From positions 1 through 64,000 of the forward strand of contig JBBILY010000001.1 in the NCBI GenBank assembly GCA_037444705.1: a stretch of DNA of 64,000 nucleotides. The letters run 5' to 3'. The stretch comes from DATCYX01 sp037444705 (GTDB taxonomy: Bacteria; Chloroflexota; Anaerolineae; Anaerolineales; UBA4823). Positions 1-8,120 of this stretch are shown piece after piece; the stretch's first letter is position 1; each line of letters begins with the position of its first letter. Position numbers and translations under genes: made by a program. The notes beneath the pieces were generated by a model. The model had not been told where the DNA came from, searched no databases, and worked only from the letters and a program-made list of their open reading frames with translations.

Positions 1-493
1 AAACCACCCGGCGCAAGAGAAAGCGCCCTGTGGCGGTGAACAGAAAGACGAAAACCCAGGCCAGCAGTAGCCAAGCGCGCGCCAGCACAAAGTCAGGGAG
101 GAGAAAACCCACCGCTACCACCGCCATCAGTCCTAATGTGGTGGCATTGAAGACCAGCGAATACTCCTGGGTTCCACCCAGCAGATTCTTGCGATGGTAT
201 AAGCCAATCATGGCAAAAAGGATGAGCCATGCGGGGATCATGAGCAACCCCACGCGCTGGTAAAAGTAAAAGGAGTCAAATGCGTCTTCTTGGAATATAT
301 GCAGGGGCGCCTGGAAGCGCACATAATAGGCGGCACGAAAGGCTAAACCCGTTAGCAATAGATCATTGAAGACCAGCACCAGAATGAACAAGCGCCACTG
401 CCATCGGCTGGAGATAAGATCTGAAGCCCGATAAATCCGCCGCGTCAGTTGGGCTGCTATAGAAGGGTTGACGTTCGATGTTGTAGTTTGCAT
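1..493 (-). CDS. Polyprenyl-phosphate sugar phosphotransferase, N-terminal part (runs off window)
   Basis: This minus-strand frame is open from the ATG at 493 to the window edge, so about 164 residues are visible and the C-terminus is missing. The N-terminus is hydrophilic, followed by a membrane segment near residues 35-57, another near 82-100 and a hydrophobic pair further on. The motif AAYYVRFQ after the first segment and the charged RFLLRRVV at the visible end match the N-terminal membrane part of undecaprenyl-phosphate glucose/galactose phosphotransferases (WbaP/WcaJ family), which start exopolysaccharide or O-antigen repeat synthesis on the inner membrane face. The catalytic sugar-transferase domain would lie outside the window. 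A good ribosome site (AAGGAGA) sits just before the ATG. The family call is moderate because only the N-terminal part is visible. Confidence 0.65.
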   Translation of the reverse strand, partial: MQTTTSNVNPSIAAQLTRRIYRASDLISSRWQWRLFILVLVFNDLLLTGLAFRAAYYVRFQAPLHIFQEDAFDSFYFYQRVGLLMIPAWLILFAMIGLYHRKNLLGGTQEYSLVFNATTLGLMAVVAVGFLLPDFVLARAWLLLAWVFVFLFTATGRFLLRRVV

Positions 494-797
494 GCTATTC
501 TCCTTACCCCCTGTTGGGATCCCTAGGGGTTTCCCCGTCAGATCGGGTGTTTATCCTGCCCTCTTGTATGGAATTAATCCTTGGATTGCACGCTAAAAAA
601 GCAGATAATTATTATAAAAATGAGACTTAATTTATCCGTTTTTCATCATAACATAATTTTAGGCCAGAGTGTAGAGGTCTTAAGTATAGATTAAGCCAAT
701 GTCAAGGAAATGTAAGCAATATTAAATTCGTCTTCACAGACTGTTGGAAGCCATTGCCTGTTTGCGTTTCTTGGTTAAGGAGGCAACAGAAATGAAA
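494..797. other. Intergenic region between the sugar transferase and the dnaK terminator
   Basis: No supported gene. Positions about 580-725 are strongly AT-rich compared with the surrounding sequence. On the minus strand a TATAAT hexamer (616-611) could be the -10 of the sugar-transferase promoter, leaving an approximately 110-base leader, but no convincing -35 was found. A CCTAGGGG/GGGATCCC-like short palindromic patch lies at about 515-530. Confidence 0.4.
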
Positions 798-829
798 GAG
801 GGCTTGCGGGTCATGACCCGCAAGCCCTC
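798..829 (-). terminator. Hairpin terminator downstream of dnaK
   Basis: A perfect 32-base palindrome (GAGGGCTTGCGGGTCA and its complement). On the dnaK strand the hairpin is followed by TTTCATTTC, a weak U-tract. On the plus strand it is followed by GGCTTTTTCC. It lies 25 bases past the dnaK stop and may work in both directions. Confidence 0.75.
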
Positions 830-853
830 AGGCTTTTTCCAGCAATTGGGCTA

Positions 854-2755
854 TCAGGCTTCGCGAAATTCGCCTTCTACTACTTCGCCCTCATCCTCTG
901 GCCTTGGATGTCTGGCTCCGCCATCGCCGCCATAGGCTGTCCCTGTTTGAGCCTGTTGTGCATACATCTGTTGGCTGAGGGCATGCCAGGCGTTCTGCAG
1001 GTCATTATGCAGGCTGCGGATGCGAGCGGTGTTGTCGGATTTCATTGCCTCACGCAAGGCGTTGACCTTGTCCTGGATGTTCTGGCGTTCATGCGAGGGC
1101 ACCTTGTCGCCCAGGTCGCGCAGCATTTTCTCGGTCTGGTAGATGAGGTTGTCGGCCTGGTTGCGCGCTTCGGCCAGTTCGCGGCGCTTGCGGTCTTCCG
1201 CTTCGTGTGCTCGCGCCTCGTTAATCATGCGTTCAATATCGCTCTTGCTCAGGTTGGTCGAGGCGGTGATGGTGACTTTTTGCTCCTTACCGGTGGCCTT
1301 ATCGCGGGCGGTGACGTTGAGAATGCCATTGGCATCAATGTCAAAAGTAACCTCAATTTGTGGCACACCGCGCGGCGCAGGCGGAATGCCCTCCAGGCGG
1401 AAGCGACCCAGGCTCATGTTGTCAGCTGCCATTGGGCGCTCACCCTGAAGCACGTGGATATCCACTGCAGTCTGATTGTCCTCGGCGGCAGAGAAGATTT
1501 CCGTCTTGCGCACCGGGATAGTGGTGTTGCGCTCAATGAGCACGGTCATCACACCACCCAGGGTCTCCACGCCCAGGGATAGCGGGGTGACATCCAGCAA
1601 GAGCACATCCTTGACCTCACCACCCAGCACGCCGGCCTGGATGGCTGCGCCTACGGCTACTACCTCGTCCGGGTTGACCCCTTTATGAGGCTCCTTACCG
1701 GTGAGCGAGCGCACTAAGTTCTGCACCATGGGCATACGGGTGGCTCCACCCACCAGCACCACCTCATCAATCTCTGCGGCGGTCAAGCCGGCATCGCGCA
1801 GGGCGGCGTTGAACGGACCGCGCAGGCGCTCTACCAGGTCTTCGGTTAACTGCTCAAACTTGGAGCGGGTGAGTTTCATTTGCAGATGCTTGGGGCCCGA
1901 GGCGTCAGCCGTAATATAGGGCAGGTTGATCTCGGTCTCTACCACGCTGGAGAGTTCGATCTTCGCCTTTTCGGCTGCCTCGCGCAGTCGTTGCAGCGCC
2001 TGGCGATCCTGGCGCAGGTCAATGCCGTGTTCTTTCTTGAACTCATCCGCCACCCAGTTGACAATGCGCTGATCCCAGTCATCACCGCCCAGGTGGGTGT
2101 CGCCGTTGGTAGCGCGCACTTCGATCACACCCTCGCCCACGTCCAGGATGCTGACATCGAAGGTGCCTCCACCCAGGTCGAAGACCAGGATAGTTTCGTT
2201 TTCTTTCTTGTCCAGACCATAGGCGAGGGCGGCTGCAGTTGGTTCATTGATGATGCGTAGCACCTCCAGCCCGGCGATCTTGCCCGCATCTTTCGTGGCC
2301 TGGCGTTGACTATCATTGAAGTATGCAGGGACGGTGATCACGGCCTTGGTCACCGGCTCGCCCAAATAGGCTTCGGCGTCGGCTTTGAGTTTACTCAGTA
2401 TCATGGCCGAAATTTCCTGAGGCGTGTATTCGCGCCCGGTGACTGGAATATGCACCCGCGCATCTCCCGCTGGCCCACGCACCACCCGATAGGGCACCAT
2501 CTTGCGCTCGGTCTCGACCTCATCATAGCGCCGCCCCATAAAGCGCTTGATAGAATAGATCGTGTTCTCAGGGTTGATAATAGCCTGGCGTTTGGCAGTT
2601 TGACCGACCAGACGCTCCCCGTTTTTATTGAAGCCAACCACCGATGGCAGTAGGCGCGAGCCTTCAGCGGTAGGGATGACGGTGGGGTCGCCGCCTTCCA
2701 TGACAGCCACCACGCTGTTCGTGGTACCCAGGTCAATACCAATAATTTTGGACAT
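854..2755 (-). CDS. dnaK: Chaperone protein DnaK (Hsp70)
   Basis: ATP-dependent Hsp70 chaperone that binds exposed hydrophobic segments of unfolded proteins in the cytoplasm with DnaJ and GrpE. The 633-residue product has the family length. The nucleotide-binding domain (about 1-385) begins with GIDLGTTNS and contains the FDLGGGTFDVSILD phosphate loop and the NEPTAAALAYG motif. The linker region reads LLLDVTPLSLGVETLGG and leads into the substrate-binding domain, with a helical lid and the acidic tail EGEVVEGEFREA. I place the start at the ATG at 2755 because AGGAGGAGG lies directly before it. An upstream in-frame start giving MRRRRI would put the ribosome site inside the coding region. No grpE, dnaJ or CIRCE element is visible nearby. 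It is transcribed divergently from dnaA and stands alone. Confidence 0.97.
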   Translation of the reverse strand: MSKIIGIDLGTTNSVVAVMEGGDPTVIPTAEGSRLLPSVVGFNKNGERLVGQTAKRQAIINPENTIYSIKRFMGRRYDEVETERKMVPYRVVRGPAGDARVHIPVTGREYTPQEISAMILSKLKADAEAYLGEPVTKAVITVPAYFNDSQRQATKDAGKIAGLEVLRIINEPTAAALAYGLDKKENETILVFDLGGGTFDVSILDVGEGVIEVRATNGDTHLGGDDWDQRIVNWVADEFKKEHGIDLRQDRQALQRLREAAEKAKIELSSVVETEINLPYITADASGPKHLQMKLTRSKFEQLTEDLVERLRGPFNAALRDAGLTAAEIDEVVLVGGATRMPMVQNLVRSLTGKEPHKGVNPDEVVAVGAAIQAGVLGGEVKDVLLLDVTPLSLGVETLGGVMTVLIERNTTIPVRKTEIFSAAEDNQTAVDIHVLQGERPMAADNMSLGRFRLEGIPPAPRGVPQIEVTFDIDANGILNVTARDKATGKEQKVTITASTNLSKSDIERMINEARAHEAEDRKRRELAEARNQADNLIYQTEKMLRDLGDKVPSHERQNIQDKVNALREAMKSDNTARIRSLHNDLQNAWHALSQQMYAQQAQTGTAYGGDGGARHPRPEDEGEVVEGEFREA

Positions 2756-3437
2756 AATCCTCCTCCTTCTCAAGGTTCTCTACGGTCAAGGCCTGGCTAC
2801 GAGATCATCGCTGCTTCTCCTTGACCGAGATAATTGGCAACCTTGAAGATCATATGCGTGTGAAGTTGGGTGTCTCTGAAGAGGGCGGGTAGAGGGATAA
2901 CTCGACCCCGCCTGTTTTCGGTGTAAGCATAATCCGAGAATGCAAGAAGAACGTTAACAGAGCATATGAAAGTTGTCAAATTCGCTGACATGCCAGAAAT
3001 GGCATTAAAACTTATCCCTGCTACGCAAGTTTCGTGCCTGCGACTTTTTAAGACAAGCGTCAGGTTGAACATTTTTCAGATTATGTTGCTTCTGAGTGCA
3101 CAGATATAGGGAAACACATTAGTCCTCCCCCCATTTGTGGTAGGCCATTTTGTTGCGCCTTATTATGGCTCACTCTAAAAGAAGGGGTAAATTCTTTAAC
3201 ATTTAACAATCTTAAAGTTTTGTCTTTTTTTAGACAACCGTAGGTTTGACGTATTGCCTCTTACCTCGGATTCCTGCTAAAATCAAGCAGCACGCGCTGA
3301 GTGGTGGGGAGAGGTGCTTTCTCTGTAATCAAAAAACGATGACGAGCGGTACTGGCAAGCGTTTGTTTCCCCCTGGCTGTAGGTAATGCCAGGAGGGTAG
3401 GGTTAATATTCATGTTTGACGTGAGGAGGAAGGCCCT
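2756..3437. other. Divergent dnaK/dnaA intergenic region
   Basis: 682 bases without a convincing gene. A 91-codon minus-strand frame (2797-3072) has no recognisable motif and was not called. The region is AT-rich from 3170 to 3240. It holds an imperfect repeated segment (3044-3070 and 3224-3250, both containing a T-run, AGACAA, CGT and AGGTT), and the second copy contains an inverted repeat TTGTCT/AGACAA (3220-3237). No perfect DnaA box (TTATCCACA) was found, so I do not call an origin. Confidence 0.4.
3254..3283 (+). promoter_or_regulatory. Candidate dnaA promoter
   Basis: TTGCCT (3254-3259), an 18-base spacer and TAAAAT (3278-3283) fit a sigma-70 type promoter, predicting a leader of about 150 bases before the dnaA ATG. 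It lies immediately downstream of the second repeated AGACAA segment. This is a sequence-pattern call only. Confidence 0.4.
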
Positions 3438-4808
3438 ATGAGACCAGAGCAAGCCTGGCAGGCCGTGATCGGGCAATTGCAAATGGAGATGCCCAAAGCT
3501 GCCTTCAACACTTGGGTGCGCGATGCTGACTTAGTGGCTTATGAAGATGGTAGTTTTATTATTGGCGTGCACAACGCTTATGCGCGCGATTGGCTGGAGA
3601 GTCGTCTGACCAGCACAGTGAAGCGCTTGCTGACAGGGATGATGAACCGCAGTGTGGAAGTGCGCTTCGTCGTCTGGCAGAACGCGGATGAACCCCTCAT
3701 CCGCGATCCCCATGAGGCGGAACCTGGTTCCCCAGACGAAACGCTATCAGGCCAAGAATCGCTGCTCACCCAACCCGAAAATTCTACCTTTATCACCCGC
3801 TATACCTTCGAGAACTTTGTTGTCGGGCCGAGCAATCGTCTGGCGCATGCCGCCTCACTGGCTGTGGCGGAAAATCCTGCCCGTGCCTATAATCCTCTCT
3901 TTCTTTACGGGGGTGTTGGGTTGGGGAAAACCCATTTGCTGCATGCCATAGGCAATTTATGCGCCCGACGCGGCTTAAATGTGTTGTATGTGTCCTCCGA
4001 AGAGTTCACCAACGACTTGATCAACGCCATCCGCACTCATACTACTCAGGCTTTTCGTGAGCGTTACCGCCGGACTGATGTTCTACTGATTGATGATATC
4101 CAATTCATTGCGGGTAAAGAATCCACCCAGGAAGAATTTTTCCACACCTTCAATACCCTGCACGGGCAGGATAAGCAGATTGTGATCTCATCCGATCGCC
4201 CACCTAAGGCCATGGTGACCCTAGAGGAGCGCTTACGCTCGCGCTTTGAGTGGGGCTTAATCGCCGATATCCAGCCCCCAGATTTTGAAACCCGCCTGGC
4301 TATCCTGCGCTCCAAGGCAGACCGCGCTGGCTACCATATGCCTGGTGAGACTTTGGAATTAATTGCTCGCCGCGTGCAGTCCAACATTCGCGAACTGGAA
4401 GGCGCGCTCACCCGCATTGCTGCCTTTGCCAACCTGAGCGGCATGCCCATGACCCTGGCGTTGGTCGAATCGGTTTTGGCAGATTTGCTCCCGCGTCGCA
4501 AGGAGGTGCAGCCCGAAGAAATTGTACGCAAGGTGGCCGATGTCTTCGGTCTGCCCCTGGAACGCCTTTTGGGCAAAGATCGCTCGCGCGAGGTGGCTCT
4601 GCCGCGCCAAATCGCCATGTACTTGCTGCGCGAAGAAGCCAACATCTCTTTACCCCAAATTGGCGAAACCTTAGGCGGACGCGATCACACCACGGTCATG
4701 TATGGCTGTGAGAAGGTGGCTGAACTTTTGGAACAGGATGATCGCCTGCGGCGGCAGGTGCTGGAGATCAAAGAACAACTTTATGGCGCCTCGCGCCTGA
4801 GCCACTAG
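3438..4808 (+). CDS. dnaA: Chromosomal replication initiator protein DnaA
   Basis: Initiator ATPase that binds DnaA boxes at oriC and opens the duplex. The 456-residue product has all four domains: an N-terminal domain starting at QAWQAVIGQLQMEMPKAAFNTW (about 5-75), a short variable linker, the AAA+ domain with Walker A GGVGLGKTH and Walker B LLIDDIQF, and the C-terminal helix-turn-helix with the signature GGRDHTTVMYGC. The start is supported by GAGGAGGAAGG shortly before the ATG. dnaN does not follow; a sensor kinase does. No clear origin was seen on either side, so dnaA may not be next to oriC here. Confidence 0.97.
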   Translation: MRPEQAWQAVIGQLQMEMPKAAFNTWVRDADLVAYEDGSFIIGVHNAYARDWLESRLTSTVKRLLTGMMNRSVEVRFVVWQNADEPLIRDPHEAEPGSPDETLSGQESLLTQPENSTFITRYTFENFVVGPSNRLAHAASLAVAENPARAYNPLFLYGGVGLGKTHLLHAIGNLCARRGLNVLYVSSEEFTNDLINAIRTHTTQAFRERYRRTDVLLIDDIQFIAGKESTQEEFFHTFNTLHGQDKQIVISSDRPPKAMVTLEERLRSRFEWGLIADIQPPDFETRLAILRSKADRAGYHMPGETLELIARRVQSNIRELEGALTRIAAFANLSGMPMTLALVESVLADLLPRRKEVQPEEIVRKVADVFGLPLERLLGKDRSREVALPRQIAMYLLREEANISLPQIGETLGGRDHTTVMYGCEKVAELLEQDDRLRRQVLEIKEQLYGASRLSH

Positions 4809-5003
4809 GATTAAGTTTCCCCACTCAGGCTATTGTCTCAGGACGAATAATAGAGGCGTCTCGAAAATGGCTGTTCGTTCCTGATAACGGCTGATCCATC
4901 CTGGTTTACGACGCCCAAACCACCTTAAGGCGAAATGGCTGAGCGACGCCTGGGTTAGGGATCGCACCCAGGTCTTGCCCTCTTTCCTCGGGCTAACTGC
5001 CCC

Positions 5004-5031
5004 TTGCCTCTCCCCATTTGTACCTTATAAT
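5004..5031 (+). promoter_or_regulatory. Candidate promoter of the NarX-like kinase operon
   Basis: TTGCCT (5004-5009), 16 bases, then a perfect TATAAT (5026-5031), placing transcription start about 30 bases before the kinase ATG at 5071. The spacing is one base short of optimum. No other promoter-like pair is visible in the 262-base gap after dnaA, which otherwise holds nothing recognisable. Confidence 0.5.
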
Positions 5032-5070
5032 AGACCTACCCTTTAGCATAAAACTGGGTGAGAGGCGCCC

Positions 5071-6963
5071 ATGAAGACTAAAGAGGCCATCCGCAGGAAA
5101 ATTGGACTGCTCTTCCTGGCTTTTTTTACTCTGGTCACCATCTCGGTCGCGGTTACGTTTTGGGGCATTGAGACGCAAAAGGCCGACGCCCTGGTGATCA
5201 ATCTGGCGGGTCGTCAGCGCATGCTCACCCAAAAGATAACCTGGCTGGCCCTGGCTCAACCGCATAGCCCTGAATTAGAAGCCTCGATCCAACTCTTTGA
5301 ACAAACCCAGCGCGCCCTGCGCGACGGCGGATCCACTTACTATGGCACGGGCTCTGCCTCCCTGTCTGCCGAGGCTGCGCCGCAGGTGGTTTTACCTCCC
5401 ACCACAGACCCTGCCCTGCGCGCCGATCTCGATCAGGTGGCGCGGTTTTGGGATGACTTTCGCGCCCACCTCTACCCTCTGGATGCGGATTCATTGCAAT
5501 CTCAATCGCTTGTGTTGTTGGCACGGCTGGATGCGCTGGTGAGCCATTATGAAGCTCAGGCGCGCGCTAAGGTGCGGCGCGTGCAAATTATCCAGGGGTT
5601 ATCGTTTGTCTGTGCTGTGCTGCTCTTGGGGTGGAGTTATGGGCTCACGCGGCGGCAAATCTTATATCCGTTGACCCAGTTATACGCCGCGGCACAACGC
5701 ATGGCCCAGGGACAATTGGAGCAGCCTCTGCCACCGATGAGAGATGACGAACTGGGACAGGTGAGCCAGGCCTTCGAGTCCATGCGCCGCGAGGTGTCCG
5801 CTGCCCGACGAGGATTAGAGGAGCGGGTGGCTCAGCGCACCCAGGAACTGGCGGCGGCCTTCGAGTTCAGTCAGGAGATCATCACCCAATTAGACCTGGA
5901 ACGCCTGCTCCGGGCGGTCACAGAGCGCGCCCGCACCCTGGCGCGTGCCAGGGCAGCAGCTCTGTGTCTGCTGGATGAGGACCAGAGCCACCTGATCCTG
6001 ACGGCTCACAGTGGTGAACCCATCACCCCACTCGCCCTTCGCCAAAGCCTGCAACGCGACCCGGCCTATCAAGTGGTGAGCCAGGGACAAACTGTCACCC
6101 TGTGCGCCGATTGTGCCCAATGTGGCTTTTTAATCACCCATCACCCTGGTCAATGCGCCGTGGCTCCTTTGCGCGCCGGGGAGACCACCCTGGGAGCGCT
6201 GTGTGTGGTACGCGAGGTGGAGGCTGCCTTCGATGCTGACGAAACCCGCGCCCTAACCCTATTGGCCAATGTGGCTACCATTGCCATCATCAACGCTCGC
6301 CTGGTTGAGGATGGCCGGCAGCAGGCGGCTCAAACTGCCATTCTCGCTGAGCGCGAACGCCTGGCGGGTGAGTTGCACGACAATCTGGCTCAAACCCTGG
6401 GCTTTCTAAATCTGCAAGCCGACCAGATACGGCGAATGCTGGCCACCGGTCAAGTGCAGCGCGCCCTGGATGAGTTGGACAGAATCAAAGGCGCGGTCGA
6501 GGCGGCCTATAATCAAGTACGGGGAGCCTTAGTGGGCTTGAGCGAGTCCTTGGCCGCGGCGGATGACTTTCTGCATCGCCTGAGAGCCTGCCTGGAAGAA
6601 ATGGGCCAAAAGGGTGGCCTGCAGGTTGAATTACAAATCGAGGATACCTCCGCCTTGCAACTCCCACGCCTGGTTCAGGCGCAGGCTTTGCTCATCCTGC
6701 GCGAGGCGGTGACCAATGCCTTTAAACATGCTCAAGCCAGGAATGTGTGCGTGCGCGTGAGGCGCAACGATCGTCAAGCATGTTTCACCGTCGAGGATGA
6801 CGGTGTGGGCTTTGACCCGCAGATAGTGGTAAACGGTGAACACTTAGGCCTGCGTTTGATGCGCGCTCGCGCCGAGCGCAGCGGCGGTGCCCTGGTGGTG
6901 GAATCTGCTCCCGGCGCTGGAACGCGAGTCGCTGTTTATTTTGCTTTGGAAGAGCCGTCATGA
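5071..6963 (+). CDS. NarX-like nitrate/nitrite sensor histidine kinase
   Basis: Membrane sensor kinase of the NarX/NarQ type (HisKA_3 family), 630 residues. Two membrane segments (about 11-31 and 175-190) flank an extracytoplasmic domain that starts with LAGRQRMLTQK, which matches the P-box that binds nitrate and nitrite in NarX. A HAMP domain follows (about 195-250), then a GAF-like central module containing a cysteine cluster (CADCAQC and a further Cys, about residues 344-363). The phosphoacceptor motif is ERLAGELHDNLAQTLG (His near 436) and the ATPase has NAFKHA and EDDGVGFDP. The stop overlaps the regulator start (ATGA), so the two form an operon. Position just before the molybdopterin oxidoreductase genes suggests it senses their substrate or product; that link is inference. 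Confidence 0.85.
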   Translation: MKTKEAIRRKIGLLFLAFFTLVTISVAVTFWGIETQKADALVINLAGRQRMLTQKITWLALAQPHSPELEASIQLFEQTQRALRDGGSTYYGTGSASLSAEAAPQVVLPPTTDPALRADLDQVARFWDDFRAHLYPLDADSLQSQSLVLLARLDALVSHYEAQARAKVRRVQIIQGLSFVCAVLLLGWSYGLTRRQILYPLTQLYAAAQRMAQGQLEQPLPPMRDDELGQVSQAFESMRREVSAARRGLEERVAQRTQELAAAFEFSQEIITQLDLERLLRAVTERARTLARARAAALCLLDEDQSHLILTAHSGEPITPLALRQSLQRDPAYQVVSQGQTVTLCADCAQCGFLITHHPGQCAVAPLRAGETTLGALCVVREVEAAFDADETRALTLLANVATIAIINARLVEDGRQQAAQTAILAERERLAGELHDNLAQTLGFLNLQADQIRRMLATGQVQRALDELDRIKGAVEAAYNQVRGALVGLSESLAAADDFLHRLRACLEEMGQKGGLQVELQIEDTSALQLPRLVQAQALLILREAVTNAFKHAQARNVCVRVRRNDRQACFTVEDDGVGFDPQIVVNGEHLGLRLMRARAERSGGALVVESAPGAGTRVAVYFALEEPS

Positions 6964-7628
6964 GCCTTCATCGCATTCTCCTGGTAGATGATCACGACCT
7001 TTTTCGCGAAGGTCTGGCCAGCCTAATCAACGCCCAACCAGACATGGAAGTGGTCGGTCAGGCGTTAGACGGCCTGGAAGCCTATGCCCTGGCGCGCCAG
7101 TTGCATCCCGACCTGATTGTGATGGATATCAAGATGCCTATTTGTGATGGCCTGGAGGCGACGCGCCTGATCCGTGCCGAATGGCCGGAAGCGCGCATCC
7201 TCATCCTCACCGTCCACGATGAGGATGAAAAACTGTTTGAAGCCATCAAGTGCGGAGCGTGCGGCTATCTCCTCAAGAACACTAACTCGGCAGATTTCCT
7301 GAAAGGCGTGCGGGCTGCGCTGGCAGGAGAGGCAGCCCTACCTCCCAAACTGGCGGCACGTTTACTCCAGGAATTTGCCCGCCTGGCTAACCGCCTGACG
7401 GCGGGTGGCTCGTCCCCTGAAGCCCATGGACTGACCCTACGCGAGCAGGAAGTGCTGCAACTGCTCGCCGACGGCCTCGGTGATAAGGAAATTGCTCTGC
7501 AACTGGCGCTGAGTTTGCACACGGTCAAGACCCATGTGCGCAATATTTTGAACAAATTGCACGCCAATAACCGCCGTCAAGCAGCCAACCTGGCTCAGCG
7601 CGAAGGCTGGGTGAAGAAAAAATCCTGA
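6960..7628 (+). CDS. NarL/FixJ-family response regulator
   Basis: 222-residue two-component regulator, translationally coupled to the preceding kinase. The receiver domain begins ILLVDDHDLFREG, with phosphoacceptor Asp in VMDIKMP (about residue 57), the conserved Thr in LILTVHD and Lys in YLLKNT. The C-terminal LuxR-type helix-turn-helix (about 155-215) reads LTLREQEVLQLLADG and HTVKTHVRNILNKL. It probably controls the oxidoreductase operon that begins less than 500 bases downstream, as NarL does in nitrate-responsive systems. No NarL heptamer arrangement was identified with confidence. Confidence 0.9.
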   Translation: MSLHRILLVDDHDLFREGLASLINAQPDMEVVGQALDGLEAYALARQLHPDLIVMDIKMPICDGLEATRLIRAEWPEARILILTVHDEDEKLFEAIKCGACGYLLKNTNSADFLKGVRAALAGEAALPPKLAARLLQEFARLANRLTAGGSSPEAHGLTLREQEVLQLLADGLGDKEIALQLALSLHTVKTHVRNILNKLHANNRRQAANLAQREGWVKKKS

Positions 7629-7650
7629 AAGACCTAATTCTTTGGGCTCA

Positions 7651-7680
7651 AGAGCGATGGTCACCATCGCTCTTTTTTCA
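7651..7680 (+). terminator. Rho-independent terminator after the kinase/regulator pair
   Basis: A 10-bp stem (AGAGCGATGG / CCATCGCTCT) with the 3-base loop TCA is followed directly by TTTTTTC. This ends the two-component operon and makes the following genes a separate transcription unit. Confidence 0.9.
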
Positions 7681-7739
7681 TTCTTTCAACCCTCGCAGGG
7701 TGGATAGACTCTGGCGATCCTTTCTTATAACCTCAAGGC

Positions 7740-8093
7740 GTGGAAAAGCGCCGCATCTTTATCGTTGGCGACAGCCTGTTTGCCGAGACCTTGACCCAGT
7801 TGTTGGGGCAAGAGCAGGTGGTGGAAATCGTTGGCACGGCCTCCACCCTGGCGGGTGCCCTGTCCCTGTTGTCCAATAGTCATCCCGACGTGGTCATTGT
7901 CGCTCGGGTTGCCAGCCAGCCAGATGCTGCCTTTGCCCGTTTTCTCTCCGCCTGCCCTCAACTGCCTGTGATTTGCCTGGATCTCTCCAGCAACGACCTT
8001 CAGGTCATTGTCAGTCAGCGGCTGATCGCCCACTCATCCAACGACCTCCTGGCGGCGATTGCCTCCTTGCCCAGGCCGCCTGGGGAGGGTTGA
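7740..8093 (+). CDS. Stand-alone degenerate receiver-domain protein
   Basis: 117 residues, starting with GTG. The fold looks like a response-regulator receiver (RIFIVGDSLFAETLTQLLG, then a VEIVG strand and a HPDVVIVA strand). The position that normally carries the phosphorylated Asp reads VVIVAR, so the phosphorylation site is missing, and there is no output domain. It lies between the NarX/NarL terminator and the oxidoreductase operon, 27 bases before the large subunit start and on the same strand. It may be a non-phosphorylated regulator or partner of the operon. The function is unknown. A TATAAC hexamer lies about 12 bases before the GTG, so the message may have almost no leader. Confidence 0.65.
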   Translation: MEKRRIFIVGDSLFAETLTQLLGQEQVVEIVGTASTLAGALSLLSNSHPDVVIVARVASQPDAAFARFLSACPQLPVICLDLSSNDLQVIVSQRLIAHSSNDLLAAIASLPRPPGEG

Positions 8094-8120
8094 ATTTACA
8101 TTTACTAAGGAGATGGAGTA

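Noticed and set aside
908..1582. A 224-codon plus-strand frame opposite dnaK
   Set aside because: It is antisense to the coding strand of dnaK, has no recognisable motif and no ribosome site, so it is a shadow of codon bias.
2797..3072. A 91-codon minus-strand frame between dnaK and dnaA
   Set aside because: No family, no good start signal and poor amino-acid character; the region looks regulatory.
3438..5070. Replication origin next to dnaA
   Set aside because: I found no cluster of DnaA boxes on either side of dnaA, and dnaN does not follow.
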